Notes: a model not told the origin generated them from the sequence alone. Positions 24,152 through 36,840 are shown, counted from the stretch's first letter. The stretch is DNA of 64,000 nucleotides from Cryptomeria japonica (GCF_030272615.1 NC_081410.1:504052942-504116941), one strand, 5' to 3'. A program made the numbers and translations.

Positions 24152-24224
<73 letters not shown>
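24130..24224. repeat. TA/GT microsatellite in B 5' LTR
   Basis: An interrupted (TA)n run of about 75 bp ends in about nine GT repeats. The matching position of the 3' LTR has only a few TA steps. Confidence 0.95.
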
Positions 24225-26981
24225 TTTTACGAATGTTAAAGAAAATATTGATAGAATTTTTATTTTTTTTTAAATTTCTAATACAGAGATGAATAATGCA
24301 TATATTTTAACATTCTATTTTTTTTTTAAACTGTTTAATAACCAAGGCATAAATTTGATTTTTTCTTTGCTAAAATCTGAAGTAAATAAATGTAAAAGAA
24401 TACAACAAAGTAAATGGATATAGATTTATTTCCTGCATTAAAATAACCATAGATATCAATAAATTTAATAGCAACTTATCAATCAAAAATTTAATAAACT
24501 CAAGTTAAGGGCTTAGAGGAGAGGAATGCTTTAGATTTTATTCCTAAAATTAATTGTGAAATTTCATTCTTGCAACTATTATTTCCTAGGATCCAAAAAA
24601 AACTTAGATCTCACAATAGGAAAAATAAACTGCAATATACACCTTTAAAACAACATGCATACATTCATTAAAATATTAACAATAAATACTGCCCATATTT
24701 TTCTGCAAGTAGAATGAAGGTAAAATTAATTAAAAACTGATTTTTCCATATTACAAAAAAAAAACCTTTGCATGCAAATCAAAAGCAATCTTTTTTTTTT
24801 TAAATAGAAAATAGAAACATATCTGGCTTTTTACAACTCTATCGATATTCTGCAAAATTACAAGATGTTTCTTTATTTAACTACAATATTAAATCTCATG
24901 TCCTATTTCAAAATTACAACTTGCCTCTAATTCAACGAATGAGGCTATATTTCTCCTATCAAATTTAAACAAATAACTGCAAATGGATTTAAGTTTCCAC
25001 AACAATAATCTTCTGCATCTTTTCACTATTCCTATTCTCTTCTCCTGACTTTCCTGCATAATAAATCACAATATGACCATGAAGTGCTCACCTCCCAGCC
25101 TAGGCTAACTGGTAGCCACCCTCGAGCTTAGAGAACCAAGCCCTAGATGGGTAACAAACATGCAAACACATAGAAGACAAAAATACACACACAGAGATTC
25201 AGACACACTCCCAACTTGGCTTCATAGCACCACACTTTGGTGATGACTTTTTTTAAGGGTGGTAGTGGACCAATACCCTGAGGAGAACTACAAGTATGGA
25301 AAAACAAGTAGCCACCTCATGGCACAAAAAAAATACATCAAGAATCTCAACCCCTTATTCCTTATGCCCCCCAAAGGCATTCTAGCCTTAAATCCCTCCT
25401 TATGACCCCCATTGCACAAACAGGCCATGCAGCAAGGGTCACACAAAGATCCCTTGTGATCGCTCTCAAACGAGAGTCTCTCACTCAAGGGTTGTCACTG
25501 CTACCACCCACAAGATCCTCCTCTCTCCCAAGAGTAAGAGGTCTTGAGAACTCCCAAAACACAACAAAGCATAATGCAAAGATTTCAAATGAAATTCTAA
25601 AACATGACATTAAAAAAAAAACACAGATTTCTTACACCAAACATACTCTCAAACACATACAAAAAAATAGACATTTTAAGGAATAATCAAACCAACCTTA
25701 ATCTGCCCAATGGTGGTATAATATTTGAGGAAGAGCTGCCGAATCCATGGATCTTCTTCTTCTACCCTTAGTCAAATTTTCTATTCCAAACTATTATTTT
25801 CTTTTCAAAAATTCTCTTGTCTCCAAAAATGGAGAGTGGGTGATTACCCTCAAATTCCCAAATTCTTGCTTAAGAAGCTCATTCACTGAGTTCTCACAAG
25901 TTTCTAAAAACCAAAAAAGAAAGTAAAGCAGAATGCAAAAAGACTCTCATTCGAATAGGAAAAAATCTCAATTAGATTTAAACTTCTAATTTTCAATTTT
26001 CGCACAACTCAAAAAAGCCAATTTTTAAAGCGTCAAAAAGATCATTTAAAAGTAGAAACTTGCCTAAAATTACCCCTAACCCCTAGGTATACCTTATGGG
26101 CTTTAGGAAACCCTATTAAACTACCCCTAGGTGTTCATTTAACCCATTTTAAACCCCTCTGAAGTTTATTTTCGGGTCAAACATATGTTGACCACTCCGA
26201 AGATTTCTTTCCAAAGGTATTTATGATAACATGTTATATTATTAAATAAAAACTAAAGTTAAACACTTTCCCTCCAAGAGACAAAAATAAAACATTTAAA
26301 TTTAAATCCACACATGTGTCAAGTGACACAAATAAAACACTTTTACATAATAAAACGTGAAATCATCTCTTGTGGGTTTTACACATTAAATTTAAATAAT
26401 ACTTAACACTCATGCAACATATACTGTTACGAATAAGACACAACACAAATGGGGTGTTGTCTCTCCAAATAGACAACCCCTGGCTTACGAACATACATAA
26501 GTCTAGGTTTGGTTCTCCATAATTTTCCATGGTCACATGGTAAATTTCCTGCGCATCTCAATTTACACATTAGTACTTTCAAATATCCACATATAATGTA
26601 ATTCAAAGGATTAACAATACACATCCTCACTTGCATACAATTTTCATCTGCACATATTAAATACATCTTTTATCTAGCAATTTCACATAAGCAATTTCAT
26701 CCCAATTCACATAAACTTAACCATACATCATAGTTCTATTATCATAGTAAAGTCCTGCAAATTTAATAACGACATTTATCATTGCAATATCATCCTATCT
26801 AACAATCATGTAGTGTTCTATCTCATAAAGCATATAAGTAAATCATCAAAACATAGCCATATTATCCAAATCCTGAAATCATATAAGTTCTAAGTCTCAA
26901 AATGCATCAAAATAAAGTATCCATAATAGTCTAAATGTAAAATCCACTGAATGTCAGACTCAGTCGAGGTGAGGCCTCACA

Positions 26982-27236
26982 AGGTCAAACCAAACCTAGA
27001 GAGGGGATGGAGATAGGACACACTAAACTATAAGCATAAACATGAGGTATAAATTTCACTAGTTACAATTTATAATTTTATAGGTATCACACGCATGCCC
27101 CCTTACCCCTCTCCCTTTATGAACTATCTCCTCTCTCTCCCCTCACTCACACTATGTCTACTTCTCCCTCGTTACCTTACTAGTCCACTCTCTCTCTCTC
27201 TCTCTTTATTATTTTGTCTCTCCACTTCTCCCTCCC
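26982..27236. other. Spacer between B and C, pyrimidine-rich
   Basis: No coding content. From about 27090 the strand is rich in CT (CTCTCTCCCCTC, then (CT)n at 27190-27205) and ends CTCCC, the target site of element C. Confidence 0.7.
27232..27236. other. Target-site duplication of C, left copy
   Basis: CTCCC here and CTCCC at 48394-48398, a perfect match across 21 kb. It shows that both LTRs belong to one insertion event. Confidence 0.85.
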
Positions 27237-28911
27237 TGTTAATCTTATGAGGATCTAGTTAATACTAAGAGGGGGGTGAATTAGTATTAAGATCAATTGA
27301 AACTTTAAACCCAAAATCAAATTTATATCAGATCTGAAACCATTTAACAAATATATCAACTTCTTTAATCAGATCTAACAACCTCTTTATCAGATTTGCT
27401 TAACACATTAATCAAATCATTTACCACATCTATCAATTCTTTCACCACTTAAGAAATCATATAGATTTGATCATTTACCAACTTATCTTATGAGATAAAT
27501 CATTTTTCTCTATCACCTCTTATTAGTATCAGTAAACTTTGATAAACCTTTGATAAAACATAATAATCGGTGTCTTAGAAATTATGCATGAAATGAAACA
27601 TAAACAAGAACATCACATGAAAAAAATTCCACACATGAACACCATAAGTTTTTGACATGGAAACCCAAATAGAGAAAAACCACAGTGGGAGTTGGTAGCC
27701 ACAAATATTTGTACTCTTTTGAAGTACACCCTGTTAGAAGCTTACAATACGCCCTGTTAGGAGTAGACCCTATTAGGAGTCACCTAGTTAAAGGATTTTC
27801 CTATTAGCCTGGTTAAGAGATTGATGATCTGTTAGGATCAACCTCATGAGAGGATTTAACACTCTTTTGAGAGATTCCCTATTAGGGGACTTAAATGTTT
27901 AAGTCCTATTAGGACCTACTTGATTAAGGGATTTAACCTATTGCAGCTGTTAGGGAACAACATTGAAAAAGTGATCTGTTACTTGCACTTCAAAGCTTTC
28001 TTGATCAGATCCAGTTGTCCTCAACACTTTGTAACTCTTAGGAAGATCTCACACTTCACTTGGACAACTCAACACACTCTCTAAGACCACTGATATCATA
28101 AACATCAACTGTGCCATCCTAAATAGCCATCTCAACTAGGTCGGCCACTAAACCCTAATTACATCACAAATGTAATACAAATCATAAAAGATCATCATAG
28201 ATTGATATACAGATCATTACACCAAATTAAAATTCAATATCAACTGTTGGTTGATTGTAACCCATCACGAAAAATCTGATCTCTACCAAAGTCAAAACCT
28301 TAAAACACTCTACTAAGTGTTTCACTGTTTCCCAAGAAATTCTTCCTTGAATCATGCCAAAACAGTAATTAAATCATTCACACAGGTTGTGTCATATTAC
28401 CACCTTCATGTCGACTTGTCGTCGATCACCACCATAACAAAAATCATTACCGGTTTGATGATTTCTTCACTAGTCTTAAACTTTACAAAAACCTTAGCAA
28501 AAATTAATTAGAAATTTGAAACAAGCCTTCTGATAATATTAACAAGTTCCAGTTCCGGTCAGATACACCTTTCCATGATACAATCTCACCATCTAAACTG
28601 CAAATCACTAATCATCATCGATCATCTGATTCAATCAAAACATCTCTGCTTTACTAGTTAAAGTCCTATTTCACAGACTTCAGCTCTCTATTGGTAAACC
28701 CTATCTTCCTGTCTACCAAATCACTTAGATGACAAAAAAAAACATTAGGAACATCATTTGACATCAGTTGCCATCAATGACAACATAAATAACTAATCAT
28801 GTCATCTAATCACAAAATCTCAATCTCTTCATCACAAATAGACTTCTATCCTTTACCAATGCAGTCTTCAACTGCATCAACTCATTTGCATCAGTTATGC
28901 CAATGCCAACA
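27237..28911 (-). repeat. 3' LTR of C (1,675 bp)
   Basis: In element orientation it starts TGTTGGCATTGG at 28911 and ends AAGATTAACA at 27237. It contains the conserved hairpin (27652-27690), the CTAAC/TTAACC-type repeats (27715-27960) and a C-run CACCCCCCTCTTAG near the end. Confidence 0.9.
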
Positions 28912-28937
28912 ATCTCCCCCTTTGGCATTAATAGCAA
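28912..28937 (-). promoter_or_regulatory. Polypurine tract (C)
   Basis: The minus strand reads ATTAATGCCAAAGGGGGAGA just before TGTTGG. An upstream partner module, TTTGGCATTGTTGTCAAAGG then GGGACAAG, lies at 29093-29120. Confidence 0.8.
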
Positions 28938-29329
28938 CACTAATCAGGTATAAAATCACAGTAACATCATCATCTGCAACTTTCTTGCCGGTATCACATC
29001 ATCTAACGGTTATCCTCCTTTTGTCATCTCCCCCTTAACCAATGCTTCTCTCAATCTGATCTTCAACTTCTCCCATTTCTATTTTCTTTTCTTGTCCCCC
29101 TTTGACAACAATGCCAAAGGTTTAAATGCATCACTTGTCTTCAATTCTATTGTTGCCTCTTCCATCATCTCTACTACTCAAATCAGAAAAATTATAACAG
29201 AGCATTAAACTAGAACTTTACATCAGAATTGCTCCCCCAAAGGAGTGGCCTGCACCTTCATCAATCCTTAGTGAAAGATATGTATGAAATCCACAAGATT
29301 GATGCATCTCCAACATTATAGTTCTTTTG

Positions 29330-30020
29330 GTGTAGGGGTCTAACCCCTAGTTTACCTCTAAGAAACTCAAAGGCAGCCTTCGGTAAGGACTTAGTAAAGA
29401 TATCAGATAACTAATCTTTACTCTTCACATATTCCATCTTCACCTCTTTTTCTTGAACATTTTCCCTTAGGAAATGATACTTCAATTCAATGTGCTTGGT
29501 TCTAGAATGAAGTACAAGATTCTTAGAAATATTTATTGTACTTGTATTATCACAATAAATAGTCACCAATTTAGAAATATCTATCTTGAATCCTTCTAGC
29601 ACATGTCTTATCCATATTGCCTGTGTGCAATTCATGGATGTAGCTACATACTCTTCTTCAGTTGTAGATTGAGAAACACAAGTTTGTTTCTTTCTCGTCC
29701 ATGCCACTAATCTTCTACCAAGTAGAAAATCTCCACCAAATGTGCTTTTCTGATCATCAACATTATCTACCCAATCAACATCGCTAAAGACATCCAAAGT
29801 AAAATCTCCTTTATAGGGATGCCATAAACCATAGTCTATTGTTCCTTTGAGATACCGAAAAATTCTCTTCACAGCCACCATGTGACTCTCCTTAGGCTCT
29901 TTTTGAAATCTAGCCACTAATCCAACAACATGAGCAATGTCTGGTTTGCTATGAACAACATAGTGTAGCTTGCCAATCATAGATCTGTATTCTTTTGCAA
30001 CTAACAATAGGGGAATCATC
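29330..30020 (-). pseudogene. Copia RNase H (C)
   Basis: A 202-codon open stretch contains EYRSMIGKLHYVVHSKPDIAH, AVKRIFRYLKGT, SVSQSTTEEEYVA-type motifs and CDNTSTINISKNLVLHSRTK. It continues past a stop at about 29411 (VKSKD-stop-LSDIFTKSLPKAAFEFLRGKLGV) to about 29335. Changes at usually conserved positions include DVDWVD for DADWVG and GGDFLLG for GGAFFLG. Confidence 0.87.
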
Positions 30021-30830
30021 TTCCTTTGACAACTTGTAGCCTATCACCATCGGTATTCCTACGGGTTTGCAGTCTTCCATGCCGAAAGTCTTCAAAACCT
30101 CTTTGATATACTTGGTCTGACAAATAAAAATATCGACATCTAGTTGTTTGACTTGTAAGACAATAAATAACTTTATTTCACCGATTAGAGATATTTCAAA
30201 TTCCTTTTTCATTATATCATCAAAGTCCATACACATATCATCATTTCCACCAGAAATTATGTCATCTACAAACACTTCTTCTATCAGCATCTTATCTCCA
30301 CCAGTATTCAAATAAATGTTGTTGTCCTCACTGGTATGTTTGAATTCAATTTTGATTAAATGTTCATGTAATCTCTCATACCATACCCTTGGTGCCTACT
30401 TTAGACCATATAGTGCTTTATGCAATTTACACATCATGTCCTTATCATCAATCAAGCAAAATCCATCTAGTTGTTCAATGTATAATTCTTCTTCTAGAAT
30501 CTCATTTAGAAAGGCCGATTTGACATCCATTTGATAAAATTTTAATCCCTTATATGCAACAAATGCCAGCAACAGGTGCAAATGTTTCACCATAATCCTC
30601 ACCTTCTCTTGAGCATACCCTTTGCAGACTAACCTTGCCTTGTTTCTTACAATTTTTCCTTCTTCATCCAATTTATTCCTAAAGACCCATTTTGTTCCAA
30701 TTATATTCTTATCCTCTCATCTAGGAACAAGTGCCCATGTCTAATTCTTCTTAATTTGATTGAATTCTTCATTCATTTCATTCACCCAATCATCATCCTT
30801 TAGTGCTTCCTTAACTGTCTTGGGTTCTAT
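30000..30830 (-). pseudogene. Copia reverse transcriptase (C), internal deletion
   Basis: Motifs: [58 protein letters not shown] and EVFVDDIISGGNDD with the catalytic aspartates. Between YAQ and LLAF a frameshift and short deletion replace the conserved ETFAPVARLEGVRTL segment. A stop after YGLK (30396) and the frame change near 30,000 also break it. Unable to work as read. Confidence 0.87.
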
Positions 30831-30854
30831 TGTATATATCAAACATGAGTTCTC

Positions 30855-31460
30855 TCAGATCTTTCTCCTGGTTTGCACACCTGCATTCTTATCACCAATT
30901 ATTTGCTCTTGTGAATGGTTCAATCTGACATATCTAGGTATTGCATGTGCATGTTCTGCATCTTTTGCATTAGGTTCTTCATCTTCTTCCTCACTATCAT
31001 CACTTACCAGTTGAGCATCTAATTCTACATTTACTGGTTCTTCGTTATTCTTTGTCTCCAGTTCAATAATCACAAACTTTTCATCATTATCATCCTTTTC
31101 AGGTTTTGATCTGCTTTTACCTTCAGACTTATCAAATAGATAATCAACTTTTACATTAGCACTTTCAACAATTTTATTAGTTCTCTTATTGTAACATTTA
31201 TATGCCTTACTCTTAGAAGAGTAACTAGGAAAAATTTTCTCATCAAATTTTGCATCAAATTTCTCAGTGTAGTTACCTCTCTTAATAAAAAATTGACTTC
31301 CAAAATTTTTAAAATAACTTACACAAGTTGTTTTTCCATACCATAGCTCATAGGGTGTCTTATTGTTACCTCTCTTTACCAGTACCTGGTTTAAAGTGTA
31401 TACAACAGTACTAACCACTTCTCTCCAAAACATTTTGGATACATTAACATGGTTCTTGTT
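30855..31460 (-). pseudogene. Copia integrase C-terminal part (C), cut by D
   Basis: From FWREVVSTVVYTLNQVLVKRG through ELWYGKTTCVSYFK to the acidic linker and PRYVRLNHSQEQIIGDK. Its N-terminal partner is at 38128-38850 on the far side of D. The junction codons Glu-Ala-Ala-Arg-Thr-Met, split by D, match the same motif in A and D, which fixes the insertion point. Confidence 0.88.
31456..31460. other. Target-site duplication of D, left copy
   Basis: CTTGT here versus CTTGC at 38128-38132. Four of five agree, and removing one copy restores an in-frame EAARTM junction in C integrase. Confidence 0.8.
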
Positions 31461-32514
31461 GTTGGTATTTTGGTATGGTTTTGTCATTGATGTCAACAAC
31501 TACTAAATACACCTACTTTGGAGGTCCAGCAACATTCACCGGAAAACAGTAAACTGTGCAACAGTTACCAGTATATGATTAACCGGTAGGATATAATGTT
31601 CACCGGTACCTGGAATGACATGGAAGACACTTGGTAATGTCAAAGACATCATGTGGACACTTTATTTTGAAGTAATAATCATTGGTATATTCTTATTTGC
31701 ATATTTGCTTTTACCGGCAAATAGGTCCAGGTTATCTAGGGTTACACCGACAGGTTTATCTTTTCCAGATTAGCACAGCATGCTATGGAGATGATTTATT
31801 ATTGTTGTAAATGCATTAAGCCGACATGTTTAATTAGTTATTGCATCGGATATTATATTGTTTGTAAAATGTTTTATTGTAATATCTTGTAGAGCTGACC
31901 TACTAAAATTGGTCTTAGGGTATGGTATAAATGTAAGATCTTATTTGTAAGATCAAGTGTGGAATGCGAAAAATATTTAAGTGAAGGTATATGCGAGATC
32001 AAGCAGGGATATACATGAAGACATCATTTGAAGGTGAAGGTAGATTTTTGTAGAAGCATATCAACATTACACCGGTACTGAATCCAGCATATGAAGATGT
32101 TATTTTGTGCAATACATTCTTATTGGATTTAACCATCCAACTGTAGTCAGTGTGACTCCCATTTTGTGATTGAACAGTGATCTCTAGGCTATTGGCCTTT
32201 CTGCATGTGCAGACCCCTCTTGTACACTTACTATCTATAGTAGTATCATCTGATTGTGGGTAAGGTTTCCCACCATGGTTTTTCCCCTTACAGGGTTTCC
32301 ACGTACAAATATTGGTGTCATGTGTTGTGGATGGCTTTGTGCTTATGTTTCAAGCATTAATTCATACCGGTATAGCAATTTACTGTTAACACTGTCTACC
32401 GGCATACTTAACTGATTTATCGGTATTAAGTATTAAGTTGGTTAATAAGTTTTTGGTTTGAATTTATTTGACAACTGATTCACCCCCCCCTTTCAGTTGT
32501 CTTCGGGACCTACA
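31461..32514 (+). repeat. 5' LTR of D (1,054 bp)
   Basis: TGTTGGTATT to GGGACCTACA. TATA box TATAAAT at 31926-31932. The conserved hairpin, here ATGG-T5-CCCC-TTACA-GGG-TTT-CCAC, is at 32271-32303. GATTCACCCCCCCC lies 30-45 bp before the end. Seven ACCGG words occur. Confidence 0.93.
31926..31932 (+). promoter_or_regulatory. TATA box in D 5' LTR
   Basis: TATAAAT in GGTATGGTATAAATG, retained in the 3' LTR at 37539-37545. A likely U3 promoter; the transcription start was not determined. Confidence 0.5.
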
Positions 32515-32516
32515 AC

Positions 32517-32528
32517 TGGTATTAGAGC
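32517..32528 (+). promoter_or_regulatory. Primer-binding site (D)
   Basis: TGGTATTAGAGC, two bases after the LTR. One C-to-T change from the initiator Met-tRNA complement TGGTATCAGAGC. Confidence 0.88.
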
Positions 32529-32571
32529 TTTGTCCTCTTTTTGTAGAAGTTTAACAACTTGAGGAGTTCCA

Positions 32572-33480
32572 ATGTCTACTAATTTATTTCAGAAAGGATA
32601 ATCCTAAACTTGATGGAACCAACTATGGGATATGGAAAATCAAAATGGAGACACATCTGAATTGCATTGGTAAAGACATCTGGGAAGTTACTAAGAATGG
32701 TTATAGTGCTACTGTAGCTGGTCAAACTGCTCCGACCACTTTAGCTAAAGATGAAGAAAATGATTTCAAAGCAAGAGAAGCACTCTTGAGCGTATTATCA
32801 AATCAACAAATCATGGGATTATCAGATAGGTCCACTGCAAAAGCTATTTGGGATCATTTGGAAACACTGAATGAAGGGGATTCCATAGTCAAAATTGCAA
32901 AACTTGAAAGCTTCCGAGTCAGGTATGAACATCTGAAAATGGAAGAAGATGAAAGGATTTTTGCTTTCATGGAAAGAGTAAATGAAATTGTTTTGGGTAT
33001 CAAATGTTGTGGAGGAACCTTGAGTGAAGATGAGATTGTTTCAACAATCTTAAGAGGTTTTCCACCGGCATATAAAATGAAGGTTACTGCTATAAATGAG
33101 TTGAGAACAATGCCTAATACATCAGTAACTAGGGATACATTGATTGGAAAACTTTTAGCTTTTGAAATTGAGGAATTTGGTCCTGTTACTACTATAAAAA
33201 CTGATTTGGTTTTCAAAGCATCAACATCATCTACTCCATTCTTTGACAAATTATACTAGAGAGCCTTTTATGCAAGAGAACTTGAAGAAACCAGGAAGGA
33301 GAATGAAGAGCTTGAAGAACTTGAAGCACTATTTGCATGAAAAATGCCAAAAGGCCCAATTGGAAGTAAGTATGAAGGTAAAGCACCCTTTAAATGTTTT
33401 AACTACAATAAGATTGGTCATATGGCTTCAAGATGCCCTAATAGACATGCTAGACTAAGAGAAGAAGCTACAAGAATATA
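32572..33480 (+). pseudogene. Copia gag (D), frameshifted; zinc knuckle damaged
   Basis: The ATG at 32572 begins MSTNLFQK; a frame change near 32598 leads into DNPKLDGTNYGIWKIKMETHLNCIG. The UBN2-type gag domain continues to 33259 (IWDHLETLNEGD, MKVTAINELRTMPN). After a further frameshift near 33250 comes ALFA-KMPKGPIGSKYEGKAPFKCFNYNKIGHMASRC (about 33330-33440). This is a CCHC knuckle whose second Cys is Tyr, so zinc binding is probably lost. The gag domain forms the particle and binds RNA. Confidence 0.88.
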
Positions 33481-33960
33481 CAAACCTAATCCTGAATATC
33501 AGAGATGCATATTTAAGAAAAACAAAGATAAATCTTGTTACATTCTTGATGAAGGTGTGACTGATGATTCTGATGAGGATCCAGCAGACAATGGATGGGT
33601 CTTTGTTGCTATAACAGAAGATCAACTGGTACCTATTGCTCAACCAGTAGAACAAGCCCTAGCAGCTAAAGTTGAATCAAAGGATGAATGGATTATTGAC
33701 TCAGGATGCTCACATCACATGACTGGAGACAAAGGTAAATTCTTGAACTTTCAAGAATACAATGGAGGTTTAGTAAGATTCAGAGATGACAAAGCTTTCT
33801 CAATCAAAGGTAAGGGTTCAATATCTCTTGATAGTAAACATAACACTAACAATGTCTACTATGTTGAAGGATTAAAACATAATCTTTTAAGTGTTGGTCA
33901 ATTAGTTGAGAAAGGTTTTTAGTTACAATTTAAAAATGGAAAATACAAAATCATGAATAG
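33480..33960 (+). pseudogene. Copia protease (D)
   Basis: Same open frame as the knuckle (33344-33922). The acidic linker is followed by DEWIIDSGCSHHMTGDKGKF with the Asp-Ser-Gly triad intact, VYYVEGLKHNLLSVGQLVEKGF, then TAG at 33920-33922 where relatives read on. Apart from that stop the protease looks sound. Confidence 0.88.
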
Positions 33961-34960
33961 AACTGGTTTGGAAATTGCAACCGGTAATCAGACTAGAGGT
34001 AATATCTTTCATTTGAATAACAGTGAAAAGGCATGCTTAATTGCACATATAGATGAAAGTTGGCTATGGCATAAGAGACTATGTCATGTAAATTTTGATT
34101 GCATGGTATAAATCAGTACTTCTAAGGCAGTTAGAGATCTACCTAAAATTGTGAAACCTCAGAATACAATTTGCAAGGAATGTCAATTTGGAAAACAAGT
34201 TAGAGATAGTTTCAAAAGTATTCCAGAAAAATCCAGTAATGCCCTTGATTTAATTCACACTGATTTATGTGGTCCAGTTAGAACTAAAAGCTTACAAGGT
34301 GATAGATATTTCATGCTAATTATTGATGATTACTCTAGAATGTGTTGGGTTACTTTTCTCAAAGAAAAATCAGAAGCACTTGGGAAGTTCAAACTATTCA
34401 AAGCAATGGTTGAAAATGAAACCGGTAAGAAAATTAAATGTTTAAGATCAGATCAAGGAGGAGAATTCACATCTAAAGATTTTAATACATTCTGTGAAGT
34501 AAATGGAATCAAAAGATAGTTATCAGCACCTCAGACACCACAACAGAATGGAGTTGTTGAAAGAAAAAACAAAACTATTTTGGATGCAGCAAGAAGTATG
34601 TTATCAGAAGCAAATCTACCACATGTGTACTGGAGAGAGGCAGTAAGCACTGCTGTCTATACATTCAACAAAGTTCACATCAAAGGTGAAACCGGTAAGA
34701 CCCCTCATGAACTATGGTTTGGTAATACTCCTACTCTTAAGTATTTCAAAATTTTTGGAAGTAAATGTTATATTAGAAGAGATGAGTATATTGGCAAGTT
34801 TGATCCTAGAAGTGATGAAGGAATATTTCTTGGTTATTTATCTAAGAGTAAAGCATATAGATGTTTTAATAAAAGATTATAGAAAATTATTGAGAGTACA
34901 AATGTAAATATTGATGAACAATTCAGAGGAACTTCAAGGTATATAGACTCTGAATCGGGA
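33960..34960 (+). pseudogene. Copia integrase (D), catalytic triad intact, stops
   Basis: Zinc region DESWLWHKRLCHVNFD (34050-34100), then CKECQFGKQ. Core: LDLIHTDLCGPVRT (first Asp), KCLRSDQGGEFTS (second Asp), QNGVVERKNK (Glu). Stops at 34110 (Lys position), 34517 (Gln in relatives) and 34880. It has the only complete catalytic triad among the four copia integrases in this window. Confidence 0.9.
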
Positions 34961-35140
34961 ACAAAAATTATGACAAATGGACCTACAATAAATCCACCGG
35001 TATAGAATGATGATCCAGTTACTCCGATATCATCAGAGGATTCCACAGTAATTGAAGAACAACAACAGACTAAGACACCCTGGTATGTAAGACTGAATCA
35101 TTCTGAAGATCAGATAATTGAAAGCAAACTTAAAGGAGTC

Positions 35141-36064
35141 ATGACAAGAGGAAGATTGGCAAATGAAGAGGTATGTCTTATTTCTCAAATTGAACCATTA
35201 TCTATCAATGAGGCATGTGAAGATAAATTTTGGATTAAAGCTATGGAAGAAGAATTAGGACAAATTGAGAAAAATAATACCTGGACATTAGTTCCCCGGC
35301 CTAAAAATAAAAATGTAATTGGAACCAAATGGGTATTTAGAAACAAACTCAATGAAGATGGTAAGGTTGCCAGAAATAAAGCAAGACTAGTGTGTAAGGG
35401 ATATTCTCAGAAAGAAGGAGTTGATTACAATGAAACCTTTGCACTGGTAGCCAGAATTGAGGCAATTAGATTATTCTTGGCTTTTGCAGCTCACAAGGAT
35501 TACAAAGTTTATCAAATGGATAATAAATGTGCATTTTTGAATGGAGATCTTGAAGAGGAAGTCTATATTGAAAAACCTGATGGATTTTCCTTGATAGATG
35601 ACAATGATATGGTTTGTAGATTAAGAAAAGCTCTGGATGGATTAAAACAAGCTCCAAGAGCTTGGTATGCAAGATTGGATAAGTATCTTTTAAAGATTGG
35701 TTTTACTAAAGGAAATGCAGATAGCAATTTATATTACAAAGTAACTAATGATGACATCTTGTTTATTGAAGTATTTATAATCTTTGGAGGAGAAGATGAA
35801 TTATGTAAAGAATTTTCTCTTGAAATGCAACAAGAATTTGAAATGTCTATGATTGGAGAAATAAAATTCTTTTTAGGATTGCAGATTTTACAGACTGATA
35901 AAGGCATATTTTTAAGTCAATCTAAGTACTTGAAAGAACTACTTAAGAAATTTGGGATGGAGAACTCTAAACCGGTAAGCACACCTATGACTACAAATGA
36001 CAAATTATCTCAAAGGGATGAATCTACACTTGTTAATCCAACTAGATACAAATCTATGATATGA
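35141..36064 (+). pseudogene. Copia reverse transcriptase (D), active site deleted
   Basis: A 307-codon open frame holds [71 protein letters not shown] and [15 protein letters not shown]. At 35768-35785 it reads EVFIIFGG, whereas A and C read EVFVDDII. Nine bases encoding Val-Asp-Asp are missing between 35776 and 35777, with the frame kept. The catalytic aspartates that bind magnesium are therefore gone, despite the long open frame. It ends in TGA at 36062-36064, inside SMIGGLLYL. Confidence 0.93.
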
Positions 36065-36718
36065 GGTTTACTATATTTGACACAAACCAGACCTGATATT
36101 ATGAATGCAGTATGTATAGTTTCTAGATTTCAGAGTAATCCTAGGGAAAATCATGAATCAGTAGTAAAAAGGATTTTTCGGTACTTACAAGGCACAACAA
36201 ATCTTGGATTATGGTATCCTAAAGATGAAAAGTTTGATCTATATGCATACACAGATGCAAATTGGGTAGGAGATGTGGATGATAGAAAAAGCACCACTGG
36301 AGGAGCATTCTTTCTTGGAAAGAGATTAGTTTCTTAATTAAGTAAGAAAAAGAGTTCTACATCTTTATCAACAGCAGAATCAAAATATGTTGCAGCAGCA
36401 ACAAACTATACACAAGTACTTTGGCTTAAGCAAATGTTGAAAGACATAAAGGTAAAATGCAAGGAACCTATTACTATATATTGTGATAACACTACAGCAA
36501 TTGATATATCTAAGAATCTGGTATTACATTCTAAAACAAAACATGTTTCTATCAAACTAAATTTTCTAAGTGAAAAAGTTGAAGAAAAGGAGATAAAACT
36601 GGCTTATGTGAATACTAAAGAACAGCTTGCAGATATTTTCACAAAACCTTTGCCTAAGGAAATTTTTGAGTATCTCAGAGATCAGCTTGGAGTCATACCT
36701 CCACCGGTAGAGACTTAG
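36065..36718 (+). pseudogene. Copia RNase H (D)
   Basis: GLLYLTQTRPDIMNAV, VVKRIFRYLQGTTNLGLWYP, YTDANWVGDVDDRKSTTGGAFFLGKRLVS, then a stop at about 36335 replacing the Trp of VSW. It continues LSTAESKYVAAATNYTQ, CDNTTAIDISKNLVLHSKTKH, DIFTKPLPKEIFEYLRDQLGV to the natural end at 36718. Confidence 0.9.
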
Positions 36719-36840
36719 ATAGTTGATGATTGTCATCAACTAGTAGAATTAAATGGACAAATCTTTTATTCCGGTATTTGATGAGGAAGCTACTTCTCAG
36801 GGGGAGTAGTTGATATTTTTGTATGGACTTAAATTTTGTA

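Larger units (their letters stand above)
14309..26981 (-). mobile_element. Element B: Ty3/gypsy chromovirus (Tekay/Del type)
   Basis: Complete 12.67 kb minus-strand element. Each LTR begins TGTGAGGCC and ends GGGCATGACA in element orientation. The internal part is only 4,975 bp and reads gag, protease, reverse transcriptase/RNase H, integrase, chromodomain. The order RT before IN, and the C-terminal HxVFNVSVLRKY region with chromodomain, are typical of chromoviruses. Flanking 5-mers are GGGTC (14304-14308) and AGGTC (26982-26986), a target duplication with one change. The first 180 bp of the LTRs differ at about 8 sites; other parts look closer. The coding frame has many stops and at least three frameshifts. 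Confidence 0.93.
23080..26981 (-). repeat. 5' LTR of B (3,902 bp)
   Basis: Matches 14309-18104 along its length. The 106-bp excess is mostly a (TA)n/(GT)n tract at 24152-24224 that is absent from the 3' LTR. The GC-rich array lies at 23870-24071. The two LTRs were identical at insertion, so the tract changed length afterwards. Confidence 0.93.
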
